Shown: in pieces, positions 1 to 8,134 of the stretch
How the letters are laid out: the number at the start of each line of letters is the position of its first letter
How positions within the stretch are numbered: position 1 is the stretch's first letter
Origin: Deinococcus fonticola
GTDB lineage: Bacteria > Deinococcota > Deinococci > Deinococcales > Deinococcaceae
Direction of reading: 5' to 3'
NCBI RefSeq assembly: GCF_004634215.1
Contig: NZ_SMMH01000010.1
Coordinates: 1-64,000 of the forward strand
DNA length: 64,000 nt
Made by a program: the position numbers and the translations under genes
The notes under the pieces: generated by a model
What the model was told of the DNA's origin: nothing
Database searches by the model: none
Seen by the model: the letters and a program-made list of their open reading frames with translations, nothing else

Positions 1-2
1 CA

Positions 3-104
3 GCGATGCGTAAATTAGCCCAGCAGATTTATGGGGTCTGGTCATCCCGTCGACCTTACAACGCCACCCACGGACTTCCTTCACTGGAATCTTTTACCGC
101 TTGA
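3..104 (+). CDS. C-terminal tail of a probable IS110-like transposase (partial)
   Basis: The last 33 codons of a frame entering from the left edge and stopping at the TGA at 102-104. It contains MRKLAQQIYGVW, a pattern resembling the tails of IS110-type transposases. No catalytic domain is in view, so this is an inference from a short tail only. Downstream, 105-242 holds no gene that I can support; it carries a 12-base direct repeat (133-144 and 146-157) and the word gacggaatct, which also occurs in the dispersed repeats at 13.3 kb and 25.0 kb. Confidence 0.3.
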   Translation, partial: AMRKLAQQIYGVWSSRRPYNATHGLPSLESFTA

Positions 105-242
105 CTTTCAAGACGGAATCTCCGCTCTTCCTCATGAGTCCAGCCCATGAGTCCAGCACTGAGGAGCCAGCCGCCTGTTGATACTGAACCCAACCTGAAC
201 GTTCACTCACGCGCAAGGCCGCCGGGCAGCACACGCTGAGGT

Positions 243-518
243 ATGACTGACGACCGCGACAAGATCATCCCGGTAGACCCCACGCTGTCCGCCCGCCAGC
301 CCGAAACTCGGGATGAACCCGTCCAGGCCGAACAGGGGCCGCCCCCCGCCGATTACGCCGAACGGCCCGCTTCCGGGGCGCCGCTGCCGAACGGGGAAAG
401 GCTCTCCGGCAGTCAGGTCACCGACCTGCTGGGCACCGAAGAGGCCGATACGGTCAATGGCACCAACCGGGCCTTGCAGGAAGCGGGGGGCCTCGATCCG
501 GACGCCAGCCAGAACTGA
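243..518 (+). CDS. Small acidic hypothetical protein
   Basis: A 91-residue protein starting at an ATG with a weak GAGG just upstream. It is rich in Asp, Glu, Pro and Gly, has no cysteine, no membrane segment and no signal peptide, and is probably largely disordered and cytoplasmic. A motif near residue 55 (LSGSQVTDLLGTEEAD) is the only part that looks foldable. I do not recognise a family. Its codon use matches its neighbours, which supports it being a real gene. It lies 53 bases before the YjbR-like gene but that gene has its own promoter, so an operon is not implied. Confidence 0.6.
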   Translation: MTDDRDKIIPVDPTLSARQPETRDEPVQAEQGPPPADYAERPASGAPLPNGERLSGSQVTDLLGTEEADTVNGTNRALQEAGGLDPDASQN

Positions 519-571
519 ATACCCCACCTCCAGACGCCGGGCTGCCCCCTGGCGTCCTTACACTGTCAGGT

Positions 572-928
572 GTGCAAAGCCTCACTGAACTGCGCCAGGT
601 GTGCGCGGCCCTTCCCCACTCGCAGGAAACTTTTCCCTTCGACCTGACCACCCTGGTGTTCAAAGTGACCGGCAAAATGTACGCCCTGACCAGCCTCGAC
701 GCCCAGCACCCCAGCGTCAGCCTGAAAGTCAAGCCGGACGACGGCGAGGAACTCCGAAGGGCCTTCAGTGCCATCACGCCCGGCTACCACCTGAACAAAC
801 GCCACTGGATCACCGTGCCGCTGGACGGCAGCGTGCCGGACGCCCTGCTGCGCGAGCTGGTTCAGGGCAGTTACGCGCTGGTGGTGCGCGGCCTGACCCG
901 CGCCGCGCGCAAGGAGCTGAATCTATGA
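572..928 (+). CDS. MmcQ/YjbR family protein
   Basis: A 118-residue protein with the CyaY-like fold pattern of the MmcQ/YjbR (DUF661-type) family. It opens with a helix containing LPHSQETFPFD, then a strand with FKVTGKMYALT, then SLKVKPDDGEELRR, and ends in YHLNKRHWITVPLDG, the usual order for the family. Members are small cytoplasmic proteins, loosely described as DNA-binding; the true role is unknown. The GTG start at 572 lies 7 bases after a TACACT -10 box at 559-564, so the transcript is probably leaderless. The stop lies just before the methyltransferase start at 943, suggesting co-transcription. Confidence 0.8.
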   Translation: MQSLTELRQVCAALPHSQETFPFDLTTLVFKVTGKMYALTSLDAQHPSVSLKVKPDDGEELRRAFSAITPGYHLNKRHWITVPLDGSVPDALLRELVQGSYALVVRGLTRAARKELNL

Positions 929-942
929 AAGGAGTTGGGCCT

Positions 943-1485
943 ATGAAAGTGATCCTGGGAGCGGGTGAGCAGCGCTGGGACGGCTGGTTTCCCACCCAGC
1001 AGGCCGAACTGGACTTGACCCGTCCGGCCTCGTTCGCCGCGTACTTCGGTGACTCGCGGGCCGACGCGATCCTATGCGAGCACGTCTGGGAGCACCTGCA
1101 CAGGCACGAAGCTGTCGCAGCGGCGAAACTCGTGTTCGACTTCCTGAAGCCCGGTGGTTTCCTGCGTGTCGCCGTGCCGGACGGCCACCACCCGGATCCG
1201 GCTTACCTGGCGCTGGTGGCCGTCCACGGGCCGGGGCCAGCCGCCGACCATCAGGTGCTGTATACCCTGGACACCTTCACCGCCGTGTTCGAGCAGGCCG
1301 GTTTCACGGTGCGCCCCCTGGAATGGTGGGACGCCGACCATCACTTTCACCATACCGACTGGAACCCCGAGGACGCGCCCGTTTATCGCTCAAGCCGCCT
1401 GGATCACCGCAACGCCGCCTGGCGCGAGGGACATGCCCCGCCCGGCTTCACCAGCCTGATTCTGAACGCACTGAAACCGGCCTGA
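943..1485 (+). CDS. Predicted SAM-dependent methyltransferase, small
   Basis: A 180-residue class I methyltransferase-like protein. Residues 1-15 hold an abbreviated motif I (ILGAGEQRWDGW). DAILCEHVWEHL follows, and FDFLKPGGFLRVAVPD is the strand 4-5 region typical of predicted SAM-dependent methyltransferases. I chose the ATG at 943 because an AAGGAG lies 8 bases before it; an ATG at 925 in the same frame has no such site. The substrate is unknown. The C-terminal third is rich in His and Trp (WWDADHHFHH), which is unusual and may bind metal. It follows the YjbR-like gene by 14 bases, so the two are likely co-transcribed. Confidence 0.75.
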   Translation: MKVILGAGEQRWDGWFPTQQAELDLTRPASFAAYFGDSRADAILCEHVWEHLHRHEAVAAAKLVFDFLKPGGFLRVAVPDGHHPDPAYLALVAVHGPGPAADHQVLYTLDTFTAVFEQAGFTVRPLEWWDADHHFHHTDWNPEDAPVYRSSRLDHRNAAWREGHAPPGFTSLILNALKPA

Positions 1486-1487
1486 TA

Positions 1488-1558
1488 AGCGTCCCGTTTG
1501 TTTCGTTCTCCCTCCGGCAGAGCACCGGAGGGTTCACTTCACGTCCGGGACGCTTTTT
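1488..1558 (+). terminator. Intrinsic terminator built from a dispersed repeat
   Basis: An outer stem AGCGTCCCG (1488-1496) pairs perfectly with CGGGACGCT (1546-1554) and is followed by a T run. Inside lies a second perfect 8-bp stem, CCCTCCGG (1510-1517) with CCGGAGGG (1525-1532). It begins 3 bases after the methyltransferase stop. The inner hairpin is shared with repeats elsewhere in the window. Confidence 0.8.
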
Positions 1559-1617
1559 CTTCCTGCTCCCGTTGGTCGGATTGAACAGTTCTTCTATAAC
1601 TGTTCAACCGGAATCCT
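1497..1617. repeat. Dispersed hairpin repeat (family A), copy 1
   Basis: Contains tttgtttcgttctcc, a CCGGAGG-type hairpin, and a second palindrome with arms attgaacagtt and aactgttcaa around 1578-1612. The first part matches 7991-8045 and the complement of 34980-35055. The second part (ggattgaac...gttcaaccgga) matches 57429-57462. It resembles the small non-coding repeats known from Deinococcus chromosomes. Confidence 0.6.
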
Positions 1618-1635
1618 TAGGGGCCAGCTGCCACA

Positions 1636-2238
1636 GTGCATGCCATAGTGCAGGGCGTGACTGCTCAGACCGCGCCCATTGTCCTGGACACCATTCGCCA
1701 GCGCCGCACCATCGACCTCCTGAAACTGAAGCCGGATCCGGTGCCGCAGGATGTGCTGGAAGCCATTCTGACCGCCGGAACGTGGGCGCCCACCCACGGG
1801 AAACATCAGCCCTGGCGGTTCACGGTGTTCACGGGCGAGGGCCGCCGCAAACTGGCCGACCTGTTCGCCCGCGCCTACGCGGCCAGCAGCGCCAAGGATG
1901 CCGGCAGCCCGGACGCGCAGGAAAATCAGCGCGTGCGCGTCATGCGGGCGCCCGTGTGGATCAGCCTGGAGCTGCACGTGCCCCAGCCGCCCCGCTTTCC
2001 GCAGTGGGAGGAGGAACACGCCCTGGCCGCCGCCGCGCAGAACATGCTGCTGGCCGCCACCGCCTTTGGCCTGGCCAGCAAGTGGGTTTCCGGCGTGGCC
2101 ATGATCAGCCCGCTGACCGCCCACGAACTGGGGGCACCGGAACTGCGCGGCTTCATTTTCCTGGGGTACGCCGCCGAGCAGCCCAAGGACAGCACCCGCA
2201 CCCCGCTGGAAGAAAAAGTCGTGTGGGTCAGGGACTAA
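1636..2238 (+). CDS. Nitroreductase family protein
   Basis: A 200-residue FMN-dependent nitroreductase-like enzyme of the YdjA/RutE type, which transfers electrons from NAD(P)H to nitro compounds or quinones in the cytoplasm. Visible motifs are IRQRRTIDLLK near residue 21, the substrate/FMN segment GTWAPTHGKHQPWRF around residues 48-62, and the C-terminal GAPELRGFIFLGYA strand-loop. Such proteins normally act as homodimers. Several GTG codons could be the start (1636, 1651, 1660); none has a strong ribosome site, so the first ten residues are uncertain. Length is normal for the family. It stands alone, convergent with the hydrolase pair downstream. Confidence 0.85.
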   Translation: MHAIVQGVTAQTAPIVLDTIRQRRTIDLLKLKPDPVPQDVLEAILTAGTWAPTHGKHQPWRFTVFTGEGRRKLADLFARAYAASSAKDAGSPDAQENQRVRVMRAPVWISLELHVPQPPRFPQWEEEHALAAAAQNMLLAATAFGLASKWVSGVAMISPLTAHELGAPELRGFIFLGYAAEQPKDSTRTPLEEKVVWVRD

Positions 2239-2270
2239 AGATCAGGGTCACTGCGGGGTAAGGCCTGTTT

Positions 2271-3362
2271 CTACAGGTTCTCCTTGAAGAATTGCACGCT
2301 GCGGCGCAGGGCCAGGCCCAGGTTGCCGCTGAGGTTGTGGTTGTCGCCCTCGTACCGGAAGGCCGTGAAGGGCTGCTGCGCGGCCCGCAGGTCGCTGGCC
2401 AGGTCGACCTGAAAGCTGTACGGAACGTCCTTGTCGGCAGTGCCGTGGTGCAGTTGCAGCGGGCGGCCCCGGAGGTCTTGCAGGTAGGCGTTGGGGCTGA
2501 GCAGGCGCAGGTAACGCCGGTTCAGGCTGTCCAGCGTGGGTTTTTCCTCGCCGCCGGGGGGGCGCCAGTCGGTCGCCAGCACGTCGTAACTGGCGATCAC
2601 GCCAGCCCACAGCGACGCGGCTTTCAGGTCCGGGTCGACCAGCATGGCCCGCAGGCTCAGTTGCCCGCCCATGCTGTGCCCCCACAGGCCCAGCCTTCTG
2701 GCGTTGACGCGCGGGTCTTTTTTGAGACTGGCTGCCGCGTTCAGCACGTCGACCGTGTAGCCGGGGTCGTTGTACCCGCCGCCCGCGCTGCCCTCACTGT
2801 CGCCGTGGCCCCGGTAATCACTTTTCAGCGTGACGAAGCCGTTGCGTGCAAAGGCGTCCTGGTACGCCACATACCGCTCGGTGGTGCGGTACTCGTCAGG
2901 CGGAATGTACCCGTGGTTGAACACGATAGCGGGCCAGCCCCCTTTCGGCGCGGGGCCGTCCGGCACGGTCAGCAGCCCGTAAATCTTCAGCCCATCCGAC
3001 TGGTACGACACCACGTAGCGAGCATAATTCGCGCCCCGGTTCAGTGTCCTGATTTTGGTCAGGGCGCTGCCGGGGTACTCACGCGCCCGCAACGCCTGAA
3101 GGCTGATGGGTTGCTGCGCCACGAAGGTCTTCAGGGCCGCGTCGGTGACGTTGCCGAAAGGATCGGTGCGAATCACGTTGCCCGGATCGCTTTGCACGGG
3201 CGTTTGTGGAACAGGCGTTTGCGGAGTGGGCGCACCCGGTTCGCTGGCCGGCGCAGCGCTTTGCCAGGGCACCTCGAAGGGCAGGCGCTGGGGCTGCGTG
3301 AAGGCCACGTACCCGGCCCCGCCGATCAGCAGCAGCAGGGCGAGGTTCACCACTCCCCTCAC
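2271..3362 (-). CDS. Membrane-anchored alpha/beta hydrolase (S9-like), copy 2
   Basis: A 363-residue hydrolase with an N-terminal hydrophobic segment (residues 4-22) that may anchor it outside the membrane, then a Pro/Thr-rich linker (about 30-60). The alpha/beta-hydrolase core follows, with the oxyanion region VFNHGYIPP, nucleophile motif GHSMGGQ, acid loop GTADKDVP and catalytic His in GDNHNLSGN. The layout fits the prolyl-oligopeptidase-like (S9) branch, so a peptidase or esterase role is likely but the substrate is unknown. Its ATG overlaps the stop of the upstream paralogue by 4 bases, so the pair is translationally coupled. Confidence 0.85.
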   Translation of the reverse strand: MRGVVNLALLLLIGGAGYVAFTQPQRLPFEVPWQSAAPASEPGAPTPQTPVPQTPVQSDPGNVIRTDPFGNVTDAALKTFVAQQPISLQALRAREYPGSALTKIRTLNRGANYARYVVSYQSDGLKIYGLLTVPDGPAPKGGWPAIVFNHGYIPPDEYRTTERYVAYQDAFARNGFVTLKSDYRGHGDSEGSAGGGYNDPGYTVDVLNAAASLKKDPRVNARRLGLWGHSMGGQLSLRAMLVDPDLKAASLWAGVIASYDVLATDWRPPGGEEKPTLDSLNRRYLRLLSPNAYLQDLRGRPLQLHHGTADKDVPYSFQVDLASDLRAAQQPFTAFRYEGDNHNLSGNLGLALRRSVQFFKENL

Positions 3363-4327
3363 AGGCGCTCCTTGAAAAACGCCACCGAGCGGTTCAGCGC
3401 CACGGACAGGTTGCGGCTGAGGTTGTGGTCGTCGCCGGGGTACACGTAACTCTGCACGCTTTTCCCGGCGGCTTTCACCTGCCCCGAGAGGGCCGTGTGA
3501 AAGGCCACCGGCACCTCGGCGTCCGCCGTACCGATGTGCAGTTGCAGGGGGCCGCCCAGGTCTTTCAGAAAGTGGTTGGCGCTCAGGGAATTCCAGAAAC
3601 CCGGGTTCGCCTCTGGCGTGCCGTACTGCGCCACGGCCTGCTTGCGCAGGTTCAGGACGCGCCGCGGAATGCTGCTGGGCGCGCGGTTATGCCACTGGGT
3701 CATCATCTGGTTGTAGTCACCGACCACCCCGGCCCAGATCACCCCGACCTTGATGCGGCGGTCGATGACCATGCTGCGCAGGGTGATAAACCCCCCCATG
3801 CTGTGGCCCCACATGCCGATGCGCTCGGCGTTCACGCGCTGATCCTGCCGCAGACTGCCCAGGGCGTTCAGAACGTCGGTGGTATAGCCGGGCGTGTAAT
3901 AAGCGCCCAGTGCCTCACCCTGACTGCTCCCATGGCCCCGGTAATCACTTTTGAGCGTAATGAAGCCGTTGCGCGCAAAAGCGTCCTGGTACGCCACATA
4001 TTTCTCGGTGGTGCGGTAGACATTGGGCGGAATGTACCCGTGGTTAAACACGATAGCGGGCCAGCCCCCTTTCGGCGCGGGGCCGTTCGGCACGGTCAGC
4101 AGGCCGTAAATCTTCAGCCCGTCGGACTGGTACGACACCACGTAACGCCGGTAATTGCTTCCGGCCCGCAGGGTCTGCTCGACCTTCAGGGCGCTGCCGG
4201 GGTACTTTTTCGTGCGGGCGGCGGCAATGCTCATGTCGGCAGCGTCCACTTTTGCCAGCGTGGCGGCCGACTGCGCCGGGGCCATCCCGAGAGAACCGAG
4301 CAGCAAAGCAGCAAGGAGACGCTTCAT
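3359..4327 (-). CDS. Secreted alpha/beta hydrolase (S9-like), copy 1
   Basis: A 322-residue paralogue of the gene it precedes. The ATG at 4327 gives a signal peptide (MKRLLAALLLGSLGMAPAQSA) with cleavage likely after SA, so it should be exported; upstream in-frame starts would bury this signal. The core carries NHGYIPP, nucleophile GHSMGGF, acid GTADAEVP and His GDDHNLSRN. Large blocks are nearly identical in DNA to the second copy (around 2921-3010 and 4041-4135), while the lid regions differ, as in a tandem duplication kept similar by gene conversion. Substrate unknown; peptide or ester hydrolysis is the family expectation. Confidence 0.85.
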   Translation of the reverse strand: MKRLLAALLLGSLGMAPAQSAATLAKVDAADMSIAAARTKKYPGSALKVEQTLRAGSNYRRYVVSYQSDGLKIYGLLTVPNGPAPKGGWPAIVFNHGYIPPNVYRTTEKYVAYQDAFARNGFITLKSDYRGHGSSQGEALGAYYTPGYTTDVLNALGSLRQDQRVNAERIGMWGHSMGGFITLRSMVIDRRIKVGVIWAGVVGDYNQMMTQWHNRAPSSIPRRVLNLRKQAVAQYGTPEANPGFWNSLSANHFLKDLGGPLQLHIGTADAEVPVAFHTALSGQVKAAGKSVQSYVYPGDDHNLSRNLSVALNRSVAFFKERL

Positions 4328-4506
4328 GCCGCCACTGTAAGGAATGCGCTGCGGACTGAAGGAAGTGGAAGGCACGCTGGGCCTTATGGCGGCCCTTAGC
4401 GTCGCTTCAGCAAAACGGCATAAAAAAAAGTGTTTCTGGAACCCGCCGCAGCTTTCAGCTGAACTCAGGGCAACGTTTGAGGGCTCGGCAGACTGATATC
4501 CCGGGA

Positions 4507-4534
4507 TTTCAGTGAAGGCTATGGCCCACTGAAA
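4507..4534. promoter_or_regulatory. Inverted repeat, candidate operator of the winged-helix regulator
   Basis: TTTCAGTG (4507-4514) and CACTGAAA (4527-4534) form a perfect 8-bp inverted repeat with a 12-base spacer, centred about 36 bases before the start of the ArsR-like gene. Position and symmetry suit autoregulation. This is inference. Confidence 0.4.
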
Positions 4535-4556
4535 AAGAATCCGTCAGGCTACGGCC

Positions 4557-5273
4557 ATGCCGCACGAACAACTGGATATGCAGCGCCTGACTGGCGCCTC
4601 CGCCGCCCGCGCCTTGAAGGAAAACTTCGGTTTCCTGGGCCTGTTCGTCCACCCCCGCTCACCCAGCGAGGTGGCCGGGAAGGCAGGCATGCCGCCCAAC
4701 CTGGCGCACCACCACGCCCGCAAACTGGCCGACCTGGGCCTGCTGTTTCAGCAGCGCCGCGAGGGCCGGCGGGTGTACTACCAGCTGGTCGCCCGCGAGT
4801 TCCGGGTGCCGTGGGCCGTGGTGCCGCCCGTTGACGAAACCGCCGGGGAACTCGGCAGCATTGGGCGCCTGAGCGCCGCTTTCAGGGAAGCCTATGAAAA
4901 GTCGTGGCTGGCCGCGGGAGAAACCGCCGAGTATGTCGCGGGGTTCAGCGACGTGGCCACCCCCAGCCTTTCGCCAGAGGAAGTTCTTGACCCCCCGGCG
5001 CAGCCCATGCCGACGCACTTCGACGCCCTGACCCTGCGCCTCCCCCCGGAGCGTTACCGCCAGCTGGCCCGCGACCTCAGCCGTCTGCTGGACGAAGCCA
5101 TGCAGGAGGGCCTCAAAGAGCAGGGGCACGTCTGCACGCTGGCGGTGCTGGCCTTCGAGGGATCGGCGGAACAGGCTTCAGAGGCCCAGGGGGAGGGCCG
5201 GGTGTCCAGGCAGGTCAGCAGTTTCCTGGGGGCGAAAGGGGAAGCGCAGGGGGCCGGCGCTCCTGCCCCGTGA
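4557..5273 (+). CDS. ArsR-like winged-helix transcriptional regulator
   Basis: A 238-residue protein. Residues 10-85 form a winged helix-turn-helix: ALKENFGFLGLFVHP, SPSEVAGKAGMPPNLAHHHARKLADLGLL as the recognition unit, and RREGRRVYYQL as the wing, the ArsR-type pattern. The remaining 150 residues are a helical region with no motif I know, and the last 40 are Gly/Ala-rich. No metal-binding cysteines are present, so this is not a classical arsenic sensor. It sits 75 bases before the pnkp gene on the same strand and may control it; an inverted repeat at 4507-4534 is a plausible operator. Confidence 0.75.
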   Translation: MPHEQLDMQRLTGASAARALKENFGFLGLFVHPRSPSEVAGKAGMPPNLAHHHARKLADLGLLFQQRREGRRVYYQLVAREFRVPWAVVPPVDETAGELGSIGRLSAAFREAYEKSWLAAGETAEYVAGFSDVATPSLSPEEVLDPPAQPMPTHFDALTLRLPPERYRQLARDLSRLLDEAMQEGLKEQGHVCTLAVLAFEGSAEQASEAQGEGRVSRQVSSFLGAKGEAQGAGAPAP

Positions 5274-5348
5274 CGGGCAAGGAAAGGGGCACTTCTCCGG
5301 CCGGCACGGCCCGGCTTGTGCCAGCATGGGCCGCAGAGGAGTAACCCC

Positions 5349-7874
5349 ATGACCGATCCACCCAACACCATTCACCTTCCCGAGCTGGCGCTGGTGGCGC
5401 TGGTAGGGGCCTCGTCGGCCGGTAAAAGCACCTTCGCGGCGCGGCACTTCCGGCCCAGCGAGGTGCTCAGCAGCGACACCTTCCGGGCGCTGGTCAGCGA
5501 CGACGAGAACAGCCTGGAGGCCACCGCCGACGCCTTCGAGAGCCTGTTCTTCGTGGCGGGCAAGCGGCTGGCGCGCGGCAGGCTGACGGTGGTGGACGCC
5601 ACCTCGGTCAGGCCGGACGACCGCCGCCGGCTGGTGGATTTAGCGCGGCGGCACGACGTTCTGCCAGTGGCCGTGGTACTGGACTTGCCGAGAAATGTGC
5701 TGGAGGAACGGCACGCGGCCCGCCCGGATCGGAATTTCGACCCGGCGGTGATCGGGCGGCAGATCGCAGAGTTGCGCCGCACCCTGCGCGGCCTGCCCAA
5801 GGAGGGCTTCCGGCACGTCTGGGTGCTGCGCAGCCCGCAGGAGGTCGAGGCCGCGCGGGTCGAGCGGGTGCCGCTGCACACCAACAAAAAGCACCTGCAC
5901 GGCCCGTTCGATTTCATCGGGGACGTTCACGGTTGCCTGAACGAATTGCAGGAACTGCTGGTGAAGCTGGGTTACACCGTCAATGGCCTGGAGGTCACGC
6001 CCCCGCCGGACCGCACGGCGGTGTTCGTGGGCGACCTGGTCGACCGGGGGCCGGACAGCGCCGGGGTACTGCGCCTGGTCATGAATATGGTGAAGTCGGG
6101 CGCGGCGCTGGCCGTGCCGGGCAACCACGACGAGAAACTCAAGCGCGCCCTGGACGGCAAGGCGGTCAAGGCGCTGCACGGGCTGGACGTGACCCTGGCA
6201 CAACTGGAGGCCGCTGGCAGCGATTTTAAAACAGAAGTGCGCGACTTTCTGGAGCGGCTGGTGAGTCACCTGGTGCTGGACGACGGCCAGGTCGTGGTGG
6301 CGCACGCGGGCCTGCCGGAGCATTACCAGGGGCGCAGCAGTGGCCGCGTGCGCAGTTTCGCGCTGTACGGCGACGTGGACGGCAGCCAGGACGAACTGGG
6401 CCTGCCGGTGCGGCGCGACTGGGCCGCCGCGTACCGGGGCGCGGCGCGGGTGGTGTACGGGCACACGCCGGTGGCGCGGGCCAGCTGGGTCAACAAGACC
6501 ATCGACATCGACACCGGCTGCGCCTTCGGCGGGTCGCTGACGGCGCTGCGGTATCCGGAGCTGGAACTGGTCAGTGTGGCCGCCCACGCGCAGTATGCTG
6601 TGCCGGCCCGCCCGCTGCCGGGCGAGGCCGACCCCCAGCCGGAGCGCGGGTTCGATCTGGCGGACTTCCTGCAACCCGGCCGGGTAGACACGCGCACGCA
6701 CGGCGGCATTCTGCTGAAGGCTGGCGAACGGGCCGCGGCGGTCGAGACCTTCAGCCGCTTCGGCGTCGATCCGCGCTGGTGCCCCTACCTGCCGCCCACC
6801 ATGAGCCCGGTGGAAACCAGCACACTGGACGGCTTTCTGGAGCACCCCCAGGAGGCTTTTGCGTACTACCGCGCCCAGGGCATAACGCAGGTGATCTGCG
6901 AGGAGAAGCACATGGGCAGCCGCGCCCTGCTGGTGCTGACCCGGAACGAAGACGCAGCCAGCACGCGCTTCGGCGTTCCAGGCAGCAGCGGCTGCATCTA
7001 CACCCGCACCGGGCGGCCCTTTTTCAACGCCGAGTGGGAGGCGGTCATTCTGGAACGCGCCCGCGCCGCCGTCACGAAAGCGGGCCTGTGGGACGCCCTG
7101 AACAGCGACTGGCTGCTGCTGGACGCCGAAATTCTGCCCTGGAGCCTGAAGGCCGGGGAACTGATCCGGGCGCAGTACGCCGCGGTGGGGGCCGCCGGAA
7201 ATGCCGCTTTGCCCGCCGCGGTGCAGGTGCTGGAAACGGCGGCAGAGCGCGGTGTGCCGGTCCGTGACCGGCTGGAGCGCACGCGCGAGCGCCTGGGTGA
7301 CCTGCAAGCGTACCGCGACGCCTACCGCGCCTATCTGCGCCGGGTCGAGGGGCCAGACGACGTGAAGATCATGCCGTTTCACCTGCTGGCCAGTGAGGGC
7401 GCCGTTCATACGGACAGGGATCACCTGTGGCACCTGAATACCCTGGGCAGCCTGGCGGCGGCGGACGGCACGCTGTTCGGCCAGACCGCGCACCGCGCCG
7501 TGACCCTGGGCAGTCCCGACGAACAGGCCGCCACCGACTGGTGGCTTGACCTGACCGCGCGCGGCGGCGAGGGCATGGTGGTCAAACCCCTGGCCTTCCT
7601 GAGCGCTGAGCCGCGCAGCCTGCAACCCGCCGTGAAGGTGCGCGGGCGCGAGTACCTGCGCATCATCTACGGCCCGGAGTACACCCGCCCCGAGCACCTG
7701 ACGCGCCTGCGGGCCAGAGCACTGGGCGCCAAACGCGCCCGCGCCCTGCGCGAGTTTCACCTGGGGCTGGAGGGCCTGCACCGATTCGTGGAGCAGGCCG
7801 GCCTGGCCCGCGTCCACGAGTGCGTGCTGGGCGTCCTGGCGCTGGAGGCTGACCCCGGAGACGCGCGGCTGTAA
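5349..7874 (+). CDS. pnkp: Polynucleotide kinase-phosphatase-ligase (RNA repair)
   Basis: An 841-residue three-domain enzyme of the bacterial Pnkp family, which heals and seals broken RNA. Domain 1 is a 5'-OH polynucleotide kinase with P-loop GASSAGKST (20-28). Domain 2 is a metallophosphatase with GDVHG (about 191), GDLVDRG (about 227) and GNHDEK (about 258), removing 2',3'-cyclic or 3' phosphates. Domain 3 is the adenylyltransferase/ligase with EEKHMGSR (Lys near 519) and GEGMVVKP (about 739). Full length matches the family. The ATG at 5349 follows a GAGGAG site. The usual partner, the 2'-O-methyltransferase Hen1, is not encoded next to it or anywhere in this window. Confidence 0.95.
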   Translation: MTDPPNTIHLPELALVALVGASSAGKSTFAARHFRPSEVLSSDTFRALVSDDENSLEATADAFESLFFVAGKRLARGRLTVVDATSVRPDDRRRLVDLARRHDVLPVAVVLDLPRNVLEERHAARPDRNFDPAVIGRQIAELRRTLRGLPKEGFRHVWVLRSPQEVEAARVERVPLHTNKKHLHGPFDFIGDVHGCLNELQELLVKLGYTVNGLEVTPPPDRTAVFVGDLVDRGPDSAGVLRLVMNMVKSGAALAVPGNHDEKLKRALDGKAVKALHGLDVTLAQLEAAGSDFKTEVRDFLERLVSHLVLDDGQVVVAHAGLPEHYQGRSSGRVRSFALYGDVDGSQDELGLPVRRDWAAAYRGAARVVYGHTPVARASWVNKTIDIDTGCAFGGSLTALRYPELELVSVAAHAQYAVPARPLPGEADPQPERGFDLADFLQPGRVDTRTHGGILLKAGERAAAVETFSRFGVDPRWCPYLPPTMSPVETSTLDGFLEHPQEAFAYYRAQGITQVICEEKHMGSRALLVLTRNEDAASTRFGVPGSSGCIYTRTGRPFFNAEWEAVILERARAAVTKAGLWDALNSDWLLLDAEILPWSLKAGELIRAQYAAVGAAGNAALPAAVQVLETAAERGVPVRDRLERTRERLGDLQAYRDAYRAYLRRVEGPDDVKIMPFHLLASEGAVHTDRDHLWHLNTLGSLAAADGTLFGQTAHRAVTLGSPDEQAATDWWLDLTARGGEGMVVKPLAFLSAEPRSLQPAVKVRGREYLRIIYGPEYTRPEHLTRLRARALGAKRARALREFHLGLEGLHRFVEQAGLARVHECVLGVLALEADPGDARL

Positions 7875-7990
7875 CGCTGGGGCCTTACTCGCACGCATAT
7901 CCAGGCGTGGGCCAAAGACAGCGCGACAGTGGAACGGTCACGGCTGACCCGCACTCCATAAGAGCTATCAGCGAAGTGATCAGCCGCTCA

Positions 7991-8058
7991 TTTGTTTCGT
8001 TCTCCGCGCAGAACAACACCGGAGGGCGCATTCCACCTCCGGAACTCTTTCACGCTCC
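7991..8058. repeat. Dispersed hairpin repeat (family A), copy 2
   Basis: Shares tttgtttcgttctcc with 1497-1511 and carries a perfect hairpin CCGGAGG (8019-8025) with CCTCCGG (8036-8042). It occupies most of the 260-base gap between pnkp and corA. Apart from the corA -10 box, nothing else is visible in that gap. Confidence 0.6.
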
Positions 8059-8123
8059 CGTCAGTCGTCCCATCCCAGTCAGTCCATCAATGAGGCGCTT
8101 GCGGCCCGCCCCTGGTCAGGATT

Positions 8124-8129
8124 TACAGT
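8124..8129 (+). promoter_or_regulatory. -10 box of a probable leaderless corA transcript
   Basis: TACAGT lies 5 bases before the ATG of corA and there is no Shine-Dalgarno sequence, which suggests that transcription begins at or next to the start codon. No convincing -35 box. Confidence 0.4.
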
Positions 8130-8134
8130 AGGCC

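Noticed and set aside
601..942. Long N-terminal extension of the methyltransferase
   Set aside because: It lies out of frame over the YjbR-like gene, and AAGGAG marks the ATG at 943.
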